A stretch of 22,060 nt of DNA from CAYZUC01 sp964481705. Lineage in GTDB: Bacteria > Bacillota > Clostridia > Lachnospirales > Lachnospiraceae. How positions within the stretch are numbered: position 1 is the first letter of the stretch; each line of letters begins with the position of its first letter. The stretch spans positions 1-22,060 of the forward strand of contig CAYZUC010000047.1 of assembly GCA_964481705.1 (NCBI GenBank), given 5' to 3'. This document shows positions 15,210 through 22,060 of the stretch, piece after piece. Made by a program: the position numbers and the translations under genes. The notes under the pieces are model-generated. The model was not told the DNA's origin and did no database searches. It saw nothing but the letters and a program-made list of their open reading frames with translations.

Positions 15210-15278
15210 TCATATATTCTAAGAATTATCCTAATCTTTTCCACGAATTTATCTTAAAATTGTATTAATTTTTGGAAA

Positions 15279-16046
15279 TCATCCACCAATAATCAAACCG
15301 ATATTACCATGCATACACAGTCTCATAATTCCACATATTACAAGGTGTCCTACATAGAATGCATAGAAGAACCACTTCATACCCTTCCAATTACCTCGTT
15401 GACCATTATAATTCATCATAAATGGTATGCAAATGACTACACAAAACTGAATCAGACCATATACAGGATTTACGAAGAAAATCCACACAAGAGCATAGAA
15501 GGATATATAAACCAGTATTTCACGAGTCTGCAGCTTGATATTTCCATAGTATTTCTGAATACCAAGAATGCACAGAACAGCAATGCAGCTCCAATCTGAT
15601 GGGAATGTAATTAAGCAGATTCCCATGGTGATGAGTGTTTTTTGCCATTTTTTCAGATTGCATTTGCTTTCATCATGCACATAAAGAGCTACAACACCCC
15701 ACGCTAACGGCCATATCACACTGGTTTGATTTAACACGGTAGTCTGAAATGGGATAAATGGTATTCCAAAGCAAAAATTATATGCAAAATGTGCTATGAT
15801 GGAGAATACGAACAATCTCGTGATATATTTCTTCAGGTTCCTTGTATGACGATAACCCTCCACAACCATAAACCACATAATAGGAGCCGCCAATCTTCCA
15901 ATGATATGTAATGCGACTACCCACCACGTTGTATCATATCCAGGTATAAAAACATCCGTTACATGATCAATTGTCATAGCTATAATAGCAAAAATCTTCA
16001 GTTGATTTCCTGTGAAACCTTTTCCTAATAATCTTTTCTCTTCCAT
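15279..16046 (-). CDS. TraX-family polytopic membrane protein
   Basis: A 255-aa membrane protein of the TraX family, named for the F-plasmid pilin N-acetyltransferase. The family signature is near the N-terminus: LLGKGFTGNQLKIFAIIAMTIDHV (quoted in part), then IGRLAAPIMWFMVVEGYRHTRN and KKYITRLFVFSIIAHFAYN. At least six further hydrophobic segments follow. Chromosomal TraX proteins in clostridia are common and are not linked to conjugation. The acyltransferase role is inferred from the family, and the substrate is unknown. No pilin or conjugation gene is in the window. The ATG follows GAGG by 7 bases. Upstream are a candidate promoter and a pair of 12-bp direct repeats; no clear terminator is seen downstream. 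Confidence 0.88.
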   Translation of the reverse strand: MEEKRLLGKGFTGNQLKIFAIIAMTIDHVTDVFIPGYDTTWWVVALHIIGRLAAPIMWFMVVEGYRHTRNLKKYITRLFVFSIIAHFAYNFCFGIPFIPFQTTVLNQTSVIWPLAWGVVALYVHDESKCNLKKWQKTLITMGICLITFPSDWSCIAVLCILGIQKYYGNIKLQTREILVYISFYALVWIFFVNPVYGLIQFCVVICIPFMMNYNGQRGNWKGMKWFFYAFYVGHLVICGIMRLCMHGNIGLIIGG

Positions 16047-16070
16047 ATTGTTACCTCACTTTCTGATCCC

Positions 16071-16099
16071 ACAATAGCAAAGAGAAAAACGATATACAA
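16071..16099 (-). promoter_or_regulatory. Candidate traX promoter
   Basis: On the - strand TTGTAT (16094-16099) and TATTGT (16071-16076) are 17 bp apart, each with two departures from consensus. A start near 16065 would give a 20-nt leader. Confidence 0.4.
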
Positions 16100-16108
16100 G
16101 ATGTACTA

Positions 16109-16141
16109 TGGTAAGTTGTATAAATGGATTGGTAAGTTGTA
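16109..16141 (-). repeat. Pair of 12-bp direct repeats upstream of the TraX gene
   Basis: TACAACTTACCA on the - strand occurs at 16141-16130 and 16120-16109, with a start-to-start period of 21 bp, two helical turns. It lies just upstream of the candidate traX -35 and just past the hisIE stop. An operator for an unknown regulator is possible. Confidence 0.5.
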
Positions 16142-16152
16142 AAAATACGCAA

Positions 16153-17235
16153 TTATCTTTGCGCAAGTTCCTTCGTGATATCCTCCCAAGTCACACCCTT
16201 TTCAGCCATCAAAACCATTGCATGATAAAGGAAATCAGACATCTCATACTTGATTTCTTCGGGATCAGGATTCTTTGCCGCAATAATAATCTCTGTACAT
16301 TCCTCCCCAACCTTCTTCAATATTTTGTCTAATCCCTTATCAAATAGATAGTTCGTATAAGAGCCCTCCTTCGGATGCTCCTTACGATCCAAAATAACGT
16401 TATAAACATTCTCAAATACGGCCAAAGGATTGGTTTCATCATACTCCTTTTTCACAAGTTGTCGGAAAAAGCAGCTGCGATTACCGGTATGACACGCAGC
16501 TCCAATCTGCAATACTTTCGCAAGAATCGTGTCATTATCACAGTCAATGGTAAGTGATTTTACATATTGATAATGACCACTAGTTTCACCTTTTACCCAC
16601 AATTCATCGCGGCTTCTGCTCCAGTATGTCATGATACCGGTCTCGATGGTTTTCTCAAATGCCTCTTGATTCATATAAGCCATCATAAGTACTTCACAGG
16701 TTTTATAATCCTGTATTATGACCGGAACCATGCCATCACCATTTAATTTAAATTCATCCCATTTCATCGAGCTTTCGAAGGTATTCATCACAATTCCAAG
16801 ATTCTTGCACTGATTCTTGAAAGACATGAACTGTTCCGAGCTCTCATTTAAAATACCACCAGCTATACCGGACACTTCGTACGCACGAAGTGTTGCAGCA
16901 CATTCATGTAATCCTTTCGATTCCAATAGGGGAAGGATTTCAATCTGGCATGGATTCGCATTGTTTTTACAGGCCTCTGCCACCCATGTATTGCAATCAT
17001 CTAAAGCTTTCTCTTTTAGTAATAAAATCTCGCAGGTATAATTCTTGATGATATTTTCATTTTTCTCCAATTGAGATACCTGATCAATGCATGCAACTAT
17101 CTTTTCCCGTCCAAACCGCTTACTCACCTCTTCGGCAAGCTCAATATTACTCTTCTTTGCAAAATTAAGTGCCGCCTTCTTACATCCGGCATAAATAAGC
17201 TTCTTCATCCTCCATCCGCTTAACATTACCGGCAC
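16153..17235 (-). CDS. hisIE: HisIE with N-terminal part of a HisF-like barrel
   Basis: This 360-codon frame ends in a bifunctional HisIE. The HisI cyclohydrolase domain (about 157-260) has GDGMVPVI, WSRSRDELW, the metal-binding DCDND at 231-235 and CHTGNRSCFF. The HisE pyrophosphohydrolase domain (267-360) has KKVGEECTEIIIAAKN and the SDFLYHAMVLMAE helix. Together they convert PR-ATP to PR-AMP and then to ProFAR. Residues 11-140 are strands 4-8 of a HisA/HisF-like barrel (KKAALNF, KIVACIDQ, VSGIAGG). Strands 1-3 lie in the overlapping frame 17180-17467, so a frameshift near 17206 splits one gene. Joined, the product would be about 438 aa. No in-frame start has a good ribosome-binding site: GTG 17235 and ATG 17226 lack one, and ATG 17208 directly abuts GGAGG. 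Expression as written is doubtful unless recoded or a sequencing error. Confidence 0.88.
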   Translation of the reverse strand: MPVMLSGWRMKKLIYAGCKKAALNFAKKSNIELAEEVSKRFGREKIVACIDQVSQLEKNENIIKNYTCEILLLKEKALDDCNTWVAEACKNNANPCQIEILPLLESKGLHECAATLRAYEVSGIAGGILNESSEQFMSFKNQCKNLGIVMNTFESSMKWDEFKLNGDGMVPVIIQDYKTCEVLMMAYMNQEAFEKTIETGIMTYWSRSRDELWVKGETSGHYQYVKSLTIDCDNDTILAKVLQIGAACHTGNRSCFFRQLVKKEYDETNPLAVFENVYNVILDRKEHPKEGSYTNYLFDKGLDKILKKVGEECTEIIIAAKNPDPEEIKYEMSDFLYHAMVLMAEKGVTWEDITKELAQR

Positions 17236-17467
17236 CTATCATGGGAATATCAATTTCTCTTCCAATTTCCTTTATTATACCCAGGGCAGCCTCATGCTCT
17301 TCATCAGAATTAGAAAAATCAAATACAATAATCTCATCCGCCCCGTTATTGGAGTAATCCTTCGCTAAAGCAATGGGATCCTCAGATACCATCTCATCAT
17401 TTTTCAATCCTTTTACTGCGATTCCTTTTTTTAAGTAGATGCAAGGAACTATCTTTTTATACTGCAT
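17180..17467 (-). CDS. HisF-like barrel, N-terminal half, split off by frameshift
   Basis: This 95-codon frame encodes strands 1-3 of a HisF/HisA-like barrel: KKIVPCIYLKKGIAVKG, then NGADEIIVFDFSNS, then IDIPMIGAGNVKRMED. Homology to HisF ends at Asp87, and the last eight residues EEAYLCRM are out-of-frame readthrough. From position 17206 the other frame continues the alignment (KKLIYAGCKKAALNF). A two-base loss after GAT-G, or one extra base, would explain the break. Position 11, the catalytic Asp in HisF (CLDVK), is Tyr here (CIYLK), so this barrel is probably not a cyclase even when intact. ATG 17465-17467 has AAAGGA about 11 bases upstream and follows hisB by 20 bases. Confidence 0.8.
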   Translation of the reverse strand: MQYKKIVPCIYLKKGIAVKGLKNDEMVSEDPIALAKDYSNNGADEIIVFDFSNSDEEHEAALGIIKEIGREIDIPMIGAGNVKRMEDEEAYLCRM

Positions 17468-17487
17468 ACTTTTTCTAATCCTTTCCT

Positions 17488-18075
17488 CTATAACGTACCT
17501 TTTGTTGATAACACATCTGTAATACGCTCATCCATCCTGGTTGCTTCATCCAACGCTTTGGCAAAGGACTTGAACATAGCCTCTGCCATATGATGATTAT
17601 TTGATCCACTAATCATCTTAATATGAAGATTCATTCCTGCATGAACACAAACCGCATAGAAGAACTCACGAATCATTTCGGTCTCAAGATAACCAATTTT
17701 CTCGGTAGTAAACTCAGCATCATAGGAAAGATATGGTCGTCCGGACAAATCCACTGCGCAAAGACACAGCGCCTCATCCATTGGCAGTATAAATGAACCA
17801 AATCTCTTCATACCTACCTTATCTCCAAGTGCCTTCTGTATTGTATTTCCAAGAACGATTCCCACATCTTCAATTGTGTGATGTCCATCAACCACTAAAT
17901 CTCCCTTGCAGGTTAAATCCAAATCAAAAAAACCGTGCTTTGCAAATCCTTCCAACATATGGTCAAAAAAACCAATTCCCGTATTTATTTTTGAAATACC
18001 TGTTCCATCCAGATTCAATGTCGCCTGAATGTCTGTTTCCTTCGTCTTTCTGGTTACGGTCGCAATACGTTCCAT
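17488..18075 (-). CDS. hisB: HisB, imidazoleglycerol-phosphate dehydratase
   Basis: HisB removes water from imidazole-glycerol phosphate to give imidazole-acetol phosphate. The 195-aa monofunctional form has both conserved manganese-binding histidine motifs. These are GIGFFDHMLEGFAKHG and DGHHTIEDVGI in the first half, with SNNHHMAEAMFKSFAKAL in the second. The ERIREF-like segment is MIREFFYAVCVHAGMNLHI. No histidinol-phosphatase domain is fused, as is usual outside enterics. It starts 11 bases after hisD and is followed by the HisF-like fragment, so it is mid-operon. The motif set and length are ordinary, and I see nothing odd in it. Confidence 0.97.
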   Translation of the reverse strand: MERIATVTRKTKETDIQATLNLDGTGISKINTGIGFFDHMLEGFAKHGFFDLDLTCKGDLVVDGHHTIEDVGIVLGNTIQKALGDKVGMKRFGSFILPMDEALCLCAVDLSGRPYLSYDAEFTTEKIGYLETEMIREFFYAVCVHAGMNLHIKMISGSNNHHMAEAMFKSFAKALDEATRMDERITDVLSTKGTL

Positions 18076-18086
18076 AATGAATTCTC

Positions 18087-19382
18087 CTATTCTTCTTCAA
18101 AGCGAACGGCGATGGAATTTGCATGAGCGGTTAATCCCTCTGCCTTCGCAAAAGTTTCAATACTTTTGTGTATCTTTTCCAAAGCTTCTTTGGAGTATGA
18201 AATAATACTGGACTTCTTAATAAAATCGTCCACGGATAAAGGAGAAAAGAACTTTGCGGTTCCATTGGTAGGTAACACATGGTTAGGACCTGCCATATAA
18301 TCTCCTAATGGCTCTGAAGAATAATTTCCAAGGAAAATAGCTCCTGCATTCTTTACCTTCGTCATAGTCTCCATTGGATTTACTGTGACAATCTCTAAAT
18401 GCTCAGAAGCAATCTCATTTACTGCTTCAATCGCATCCTCCATCGACTCTGCCAACAAAATATAGCCGTAATTATCCAAAGACTTCTTTATGATTTCCTT
18501 TCTGGATAATGTCTCTGTAAATACATCAACTTCTCTGGACACCGCCTCTGCCAGCTTCTTGCTTGTTGTCACAAGGATGGCACTGGCAAGTTCATCATGT
18601 TCTGCCTGAGATAACAAATCTGCTGCAACGAATCTTGGATTGGCACTCTCATCTGCAAGCACCATAATCTCACTGGGACCTGCAACAGAATCAATATTTA
18701 CATATCCATATACACTCTTCTTTGCAAGTGCAACAAAGATATTTCCCGGTCCCACAATTTTATCAACCTTCGGTATGCTCTCTGTTCCATAAGCCAATGC
18801 ACCAATCGCCTGTGCTCCGCCAACCTTAAAGACTGCAGTAACACCCGCCAGCTTTGCCGCTGCAAGGATACCGGGATTAACCTTTCCATCCTTTCCGGGC
18901 GGTGTAGTCATATAGATATTGGGAACACCTGCAACCTTGGCGGGTAAAACACACATTAATGTGGAAGAAGGATAAACAGCCTTTCCACCAGGCACATACA
19001 CTCCTACATTTTCTAATGGTGTGATTCTCTGTCCCAGGATAGAGCCATCCGGCTTTGTGGTAATAAAGCTTTGGCGAAGCTGATCTTTATGAAACTCTAC
19101 AACATTACTCATAGAAAGCTTCATTGCATCCAAGACCTTAGGGTCTACCAGATTCATAGCTTCTTCAAATTCTTCCTCCGAAACCCTAATATTGGAAGCA
19201 TTGATATCACAATTATCAAACTTCTTAGTATATGCAAATAAAGCCTCATCCCGTTTCTCACGAACATCTGATAATATCTCATCAACGGTTTTCTGATATT
19301 GTCCATAGTGATTTGGGCTTCTCTTCAAGAGATCATTTAAAATATTCTTTTTCGTATCTTTATTTAATGTAACTATTCTCAT
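18087..19382 (-). CDS. hisD: HisD, histidinol dehydrogenase
   Basis: HisD carries out the last two oxidations from L-histidinol to L-histidine with NAD and zinc. The product (about 431 aa) shows the family landmarks. These include PLENVGVYVPGGKAVYPSS, KVGGAQAIGALAYGTESIPKVDKI (quoted in part), GPGNIFVALAKK, SVAGPSEIMVLAD, LLSQAEHDELAS with the zinc/catalytic region, ASEHLEIVT and AGPNHVLPT. I use ATG 19380-19382 (MRIVTL, the usual family start). A GTG three codons earlier (19391) is closer to AAAGG but at only 3 bases. It lies 11 bases before hisB and 15 bases after hisG. Confidence 0.96.
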   Translation of the reverse strand: MRIVTLNKDTKKNILNDLLKRSPNHYGQYQKTVDEILSDVREKRDEALFAYTKKFDNCDINASNIRVSEEEFEEAMNLVDPKVLDAMKLSMSNVVEFHKDQLRQSFITTKPDGSILGQRITPLENVGVYVPGGKAVYPSSTLMCVLPAKVAGVPNIYMTTPPGKDGKVNPGILAAAKLAGVTAVFKVGGAQAIGALAYGTESIPKVDKIVGPGNIFVALAKKSVYGYVNIDSVAGPSEIMVLADESANPRFVAADLLSQAEHDELASAILVTTSKKLAEAVSREVDVFTETLSRKEIIKKSLDNYGYILLAESMEDAIEAVNEIASEHLEIVTVNPMETMTKVKNAGAIFLGNYSSEPLGDYMAGPNHVLPTNGTAKFFSPLSVDDFIKKSSIISYSKEALEKIHKSIETFAKAEGLTAHANSIAVRFEEE

Positions 19383-19397
19383 CTTTCTCACACCTTT

Positions 19398-20045
19398 CTA
19401 ACAAAGCTTTCTGAGTTTTTCGATAATATCACGAATACGTTCATTTTCCATACGCATACTTACCTGATTCACAACCATTCTTGCAGATAATGGACATACC
19501 TCTTCCAGTACTTCCAGACCATTTTCACGTAAAGTAGAGCCTGTCTCCACAATATCAACAATCACTTCCGACAAGCCAACAATAGGTGCAAGCTCTATCG
19601 AGCCATTGAGCTTAATGATATCGACAGTCTGATGCTTCTTGTTATGAAAGTAATCTTTAGCTATCCTGGGATATTTACTCGCGACACGAATCATTTCATG
19701 ATGCTGTAACAGTTCCTTTGCAGAAGCCGGTCCACAGACGCACATTCTGCATTTTCCAAAGCCAAGGTCAAGAACCTCATAAATCTTACGATTCTCTTCC
19801 AATATGGTATCCTTTCCTACTACACCTATATCTGCAGCACCGTACTCTACATACGTTGGTACGTCCGGTCCTTTCGCTAAAAAGAACTTTAGTTTCAATT
19901 CTTCATTTACAAAAATCAGTTTTCTTGTGTTTTTATCCTTCATCTCCTCGCAAGTAATACCAATTTTCTCAAGCATTTCAAGCGTAGTATTCGCAAGTCT
20001 TCCTTTTCCGAGTGCAAAGGTCAAGTATCTCATATCTTTTTCCAT
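19398..20045 (-). CDS. hisG: HisG, ATP phosphoribosyltransferase, short form
   Basis: HisG condenses ATP with PRPP, the committed step of histidine synthesis. At 215 aa it is the short form, which lacks the C-terminal regulatory domain and needs HisZ for activity and histidine feedback. Family motifs are LTFALGKGRLANTTLEML, the RYLEYGA-like YVEYGAADIGVVGKD, and the PRPP-binding region around IVDIVETGSTLRENGL. The M1 ATG has GGAG at 8 bases and overlaps the hisZ stop as TAATG, which suggests translational coupling and equal output of the two subunits. hisD follows in the same operon. Confidence 0.96.
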   Translation of the reverse strand: MEKDMRYLTFALGKGRLANTTLEMLEKIGITCEEMKDKNTRKLIFVNEELKLKFFLAKGPDVPTYVEYGAADIGVVGKDTILEENRKIYEVLDLGFGKCRMCVCGPASAKELLQHHEMIRVASKYPRIAKDYFHNKKHQTVDIIKLNGSIELAPIVGLSEVIVDIVETGSTLRENGLEVLEEVCPLSARMVVNQVSMRMENERIRDIIEKLRKLC

Positions 20046-21256
20046 TATACGTTCTCCTCACTCACTTTTCCATTAACTATCTTATAAATCTTATGTACAA
20101 GATGATCCTTTCCAAATCCAATATAATCATGATTGGAATACTCTTTTCGTAATGGTATCATCTCCACTACTTCGTTTTGCAGACGCTTTTCCTTTGCATA
20201 GGAAACTGCCTCTTTGAAGGACATTTCATCATAGATAATAAGTGTAGTATTTGCTTCTACCGGGATTTCGATTTTTTGTCTCGATAAGGCAAACAGAAGC
20301 TGATCTACTACAATGCAGAATCCAATAGCGGGACTTTCTTTTCCGAATTGTTTTAAAAGATTATCATATCTTCCTCCCTTAACAACCGCATCTCCGATAC
20401 CAAAGGTATATGCACGGAAAATAATGCCTGTATAATACATATATTTACTTAGCATTCCAAGATCAAAGGTTACATACTTCTCAATTCCATAAATCTTGAG
20501 CATATCATAGAGCTCTTCCAGACGTTCAATCGCACGAAGACTTCTTTCATTACCTGCTGTCTTCTTTGCCTCCTTTAATATATCAACGTTGCCAAACAAA
20601 TCTGCGACATTCTTAATCTGTTCTTTTGTCTGCTCGGGTAGATTTCTATCCTCCAGGATTTCTTCCACCCCAAAGATATTCTTATTCGAAATCTGTTCTC
20701 TAAGCTGCATTTCCATCTCTTCCGAAATACCAACCGATTCACAAATTCCTTTGAAGTATTCTACCTGACCGATGCTCACCTGAAAATCCTTCAAACCAGA
20801 ATCCAACAGACTCTCAACTACCATAGATATCATTTCTGCATCTGCGCAGACACTGTCATCTCCTATACACTCTGCACCAATCTGAGTCATTTCCTTAAGC
20901 TTTCCCTGCAAATCCGAGCTATTGGTAAATGTATTCCCCAAATAACAAAGACGAATAGGAAGCTTCTCACTCATAAAGTATTTTGCTGCAGCTCGTGCTA
21001 CGGATGGGGTAAAATCAGGTCTTAATACCAGTGTATTGTTCTCATTATCAAAGAATTTGAATAATTCCTTCGAAGGAGTTGTTCCAATCTGATTGGAAAA
21101 AACATCAAAAAATTCAAAGGACGGTGTTTCAATATCCATGTATCCATACTGATTCATCTTATTATGTAATGTATCTCGAATATATAGCTTCTTTAAATAT
21201 TCTTCTCCATAAATATCCCGTACTCCTTCCGGAGTATGTAATAATCTGTTTTCCAT
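20045..21256 (-). CDS. hisZ: HisZ, regulatory subunit of ATP phosphoribosyltransferase
   Basis: HisZ is a histidyl-tRNA-synthetase-like protein without tRNA charging. It pairs with short HisG and senses histidine. The roughly 403-aa product has class II synthetase motifs: TPEGVRDIYGEEY at the start, LRPDFTPSVARA as motif 2 region, YLGNTFTNSSDLQGKLKEM next to it, and GGRYDNLLKQFG as motif 3 region. It lacks the HisRS anticodon-binding domain; the C-terminus is a short divergent extension. I start at ATG 21254-21256 by family comparison. TTG 21280 and ATG 21274 are in frame, and none of the three has an ideal ribosome-binding site. It is the first gene of the his operon, after a consensus promoter. 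Confidence 0.93.
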   Translation of the reverse strand: MENRLLHTPEGVRDIYGEEYLKKLYIRDTLHNKMNQYGYMDIETPSFEFFDVFSNQIGTTPSKELFKFFDNENNTLVLRPDFTPSVARAAAKYFMSEKLPIRLCYLGNTFTNSSDLQGKLKEMTQIGAECIGDDSVCADAEMISMVVESLLDSGLKDFQVSIGQVEYFKGICESVGISEEMEMQLREQISNKNIFGVEEILEDRNLPEQTKEQIKNVADLFGNVDILKEAKKTAGNERSLRAIERLEELYDMLKIYGIEKYVTFDLGMLSKYMYYTGIIFRAYTFGIGDAVVKGGRYDNLLKQFGKESPAIGFCIVVDQLLFALSRQKIEIPVEANTTLIIYDEMSFKEAVSYAKEKRLQNEVVEMIPLRKEYSNHDYIGFGKDHLVHKIYKIVNGKVSEENV

Positions 21257-21365
21257 AATCCCACTAATCTCCATTCTCAATCATAATCTATTAAAATCCC
21301 CTGCATTAATCGCTTTACTATTGTAACGTGCTATCATGCTACCCTATTAGCAAGCTGATTTAATC

Positions 21366-21394
21366 ATTATATGGGGTTCCCTGTTGCTTGTCAA
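21366..21394 (-). promoter_or_regulatory. Consensus promoter of the his operon
   Basis: On the - strand TTGACA (21389-21394) and TATAAT (21366-21371) are separated by 17 bp, a perfect sigma-A match. The TGA inside the -35 is the recU stop codon. A start near 21360 leaves about 100 nt of leader before hisZ. I see no terminator hairpin, T-box or His-codon leader peptide in it. Confidence 0.85.
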
Positions 21395-21933
21395 CTTTTT
21401 TCTTCCCGTTCCTTCAAATCCTTTTGAATCATATCAAGATATGGTACAAGCATTCCTGACTTTTTGGGTAAAAAGAAATCCTCGGACAATTCATCAAAGC
21501 GAAAGCTCTTACGCCCACCCTTCTCTGCCCGTTCCCAAAATGATAAAAGACGTTGATAGGTCAGATAATACAATACATTTTTCTCTGTATAATAGATAAG
21601 AAAGAATGAGATTCCTCCCTGTTCCTCAAATTCTCCCATAAATCTCACCTGATGCTCATGAATATTTTGAAGAGCAAAGGTATCAGACGCACATTCCTTT
21701 GCATCAAAGCAAACCGGAATTCCTTGCACGGCTCCTACATAGTCTACCGTACTTTTCTGGTCAAAGTAAGCCAGAGTAATATGTCTGCTTTCTTTCTCAA
21801 TGGTAATTGGAGTAATGGGAGTCGGTATCTTTTGAATAAGGGCAAGCTTGTTTTCGCGGTATTTTTCATTTGTTCGATTAATCAAATCCTCTAACGTTGA
21901 GCCACGAAGCCCTCTTGAATTCCATGTCGCCAT
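21391..21933 (-). CDS. recU: RecU, Holliday junction resolvase
   Basis: RecU resolves four-way DNA junctions in Firmicute recombination and chromosome segregation. The 180-aa protein has the family N-terminus NSRGLRGSTLEDLINRTNEKY. Its nuclease core has the metal-binding Asp in KSTVDYVGAVQGIPVCFDAKEC, and ALQNIHEHQVRFMGEF follows. In Bacillus RecU the core reads FEAKE; here the acidic residue is Asp (FDAKE), a conservative change. AGAAGGG lies a few bases before the ATG. The stop codon lies inside the -35 of the his promoter, so the genes abut without sharing a visible terminator. No pbp gene is in view upstream. Confidence 0.95.
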   Translation of the reverse strand: MATWNSRGLRGSTLEDLINRTNEKYRENKLALIQKIPTPITPITIEKESRHITLAYFDQKSTVDYVGAVQGIPVCFDAKECASDTFALQNIHEHQVRFMGEFEEQGGISFFLIYYTEKNVLYYLTYQRLLSFWERAEKGGRKSFRFDELSEDFFLPKKSGMLVPYLDMIQKDLKEREEKS

Positions 21934-22060
21934 AGTTCCCTTCTTTCCCGTTCCAACTTCTCTTTACTAATTCTTTTGCTACTCTCTTTCTGATGCTTTC
22001 TTATTTTATTTATTTCTTTTCTTGTTTCTCTTTTTGTTTCTCTTCTTACTTGTTTCTTAT
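21934..22060 (-). other. Purine-rich flank upstream of recU; possible end of an upstream gene
   Basis: The - strand here is almost all A and G. The motif AGAAACAA recurs at 22057-22050, 22041-22034 and 22029-22022. One frame stays open from the window edge (22058) to a TAG at 21891-21893 inside recU. It gives 55 Lys/Arg/Glu-rich codons such as RETKRETRKEI. It could be the basic tail of a gene lying outside the window or simple low-complexity leader. I cannot decide. Confidence 0.3.

Noticed and set aside
21281..21365. AGGGTAGCA in the hisZ leader resembling the T-box core
   Set aside because: The -10 element is only about 15-20 bases upstream, so there is no room for the T-box stem I and specifier loop, and the ACCGCG part is absent.
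1..22060. CRISPR array, insertion sequence, tRNA or prophage
   Set aside because: No regularly spaced long repeats, transposase or integrase motifs, or cloverleaf sequences were seen. The TraX-family gene alone is not evidence for a conjugative element.

Overview
The window reads as a contiguous piece of chromosome from an anaerobic, AT-rich Firmicute, most likely a Lachnospiraceae-type clostridium. This is inferred from several features: ribosomal protein L27 with the cleavable N-terminal extension and its protease Prp, a CGAAC-type LexA operator, RecU, a short-form HisG paired with HisZ, paired TIGR03960/TIGR03936 radical-SAM genes next to an RNase E/G, and secreted proteins built from InlB-like (Listeria-Bacteroides) repeats and Ig-like repeats. 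Only lexA lies on the + strand. Every other gene lies on the - strand, so transcription runs from high to low coordinates.

Layout from left to right. (1) 1-800: lexA with two abutting SOS boxes and a sigma-A-type promoter. It converges on the next operon at a 14-bp bidirectional terminator. (2) 799-5579: housekeeping operon obgE, an enzyme-I-like (ptsI) paralogue, yhbY, nadD, yqeK, rsfS, with gaps or overlaps of a few bases. Its promoter is embedded in the terminator of the operon upstream. (3) 5680-6755: ribosomal operon rplU, prp, rpmA with a roughly 95-nt structured leader. (4) 6806-13937: one tightly spaced operon of a TIGR03960 radical-SAM protein, a DUF2344 protein, an RNase E/G that ends before the usual zinc-link, and a secreted multidomain protein of about 1115 residues. 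(5) 13934-16152: a small one-TM protein that may be a SpoIVFA remnant, a Cys-rich secreted protein and a TraX-family membrane protein, each apparently its own unit. (6) 16153-21394: histidine operon hisZ, hisG, hisD, hisB, then a HisF-like barrel fused to HisIE but split by a frameshift. (7) 21391-22060: recU and a purine-rich coding-strand flank at the window edge.

The segment from the 99-aa protein through obgE corresponds to the Bacillus minCD-spoIVFA-spoIVFB-rplU-prp-rpmA-spo0B-obg neighbourhood. Here spoIVFB and spo0B are absent, and radical-SAM, RNase and secreted-protein genes are inserted. The obgE-yhbY-nadD-yqeK-rsfS genes concern ribosome assembly, ribosome silencing, NAD synthesis and Ap4A control. 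The his genes cover PRPP plus ATP to PRFAR-side intermediates, IGP dehydration and histidinol oxidation. No active hisA, hisF, hisH or hisC is present in the window.

I do not see a defence system, CRISPR array, transposon or tRNA. The items most worth attention are the frameshifted HisF-like/HisIE fusion whose barrel has lost its first catalytic Asp, the divergent EI paralogue inside the Obg operon, the giant secreted protein co-transcribed with RNase E/G, and the truncated SpoIVFA-like gene. No stretch longer than 300 bases lacks a gene; the longest gap is 6625-6805.
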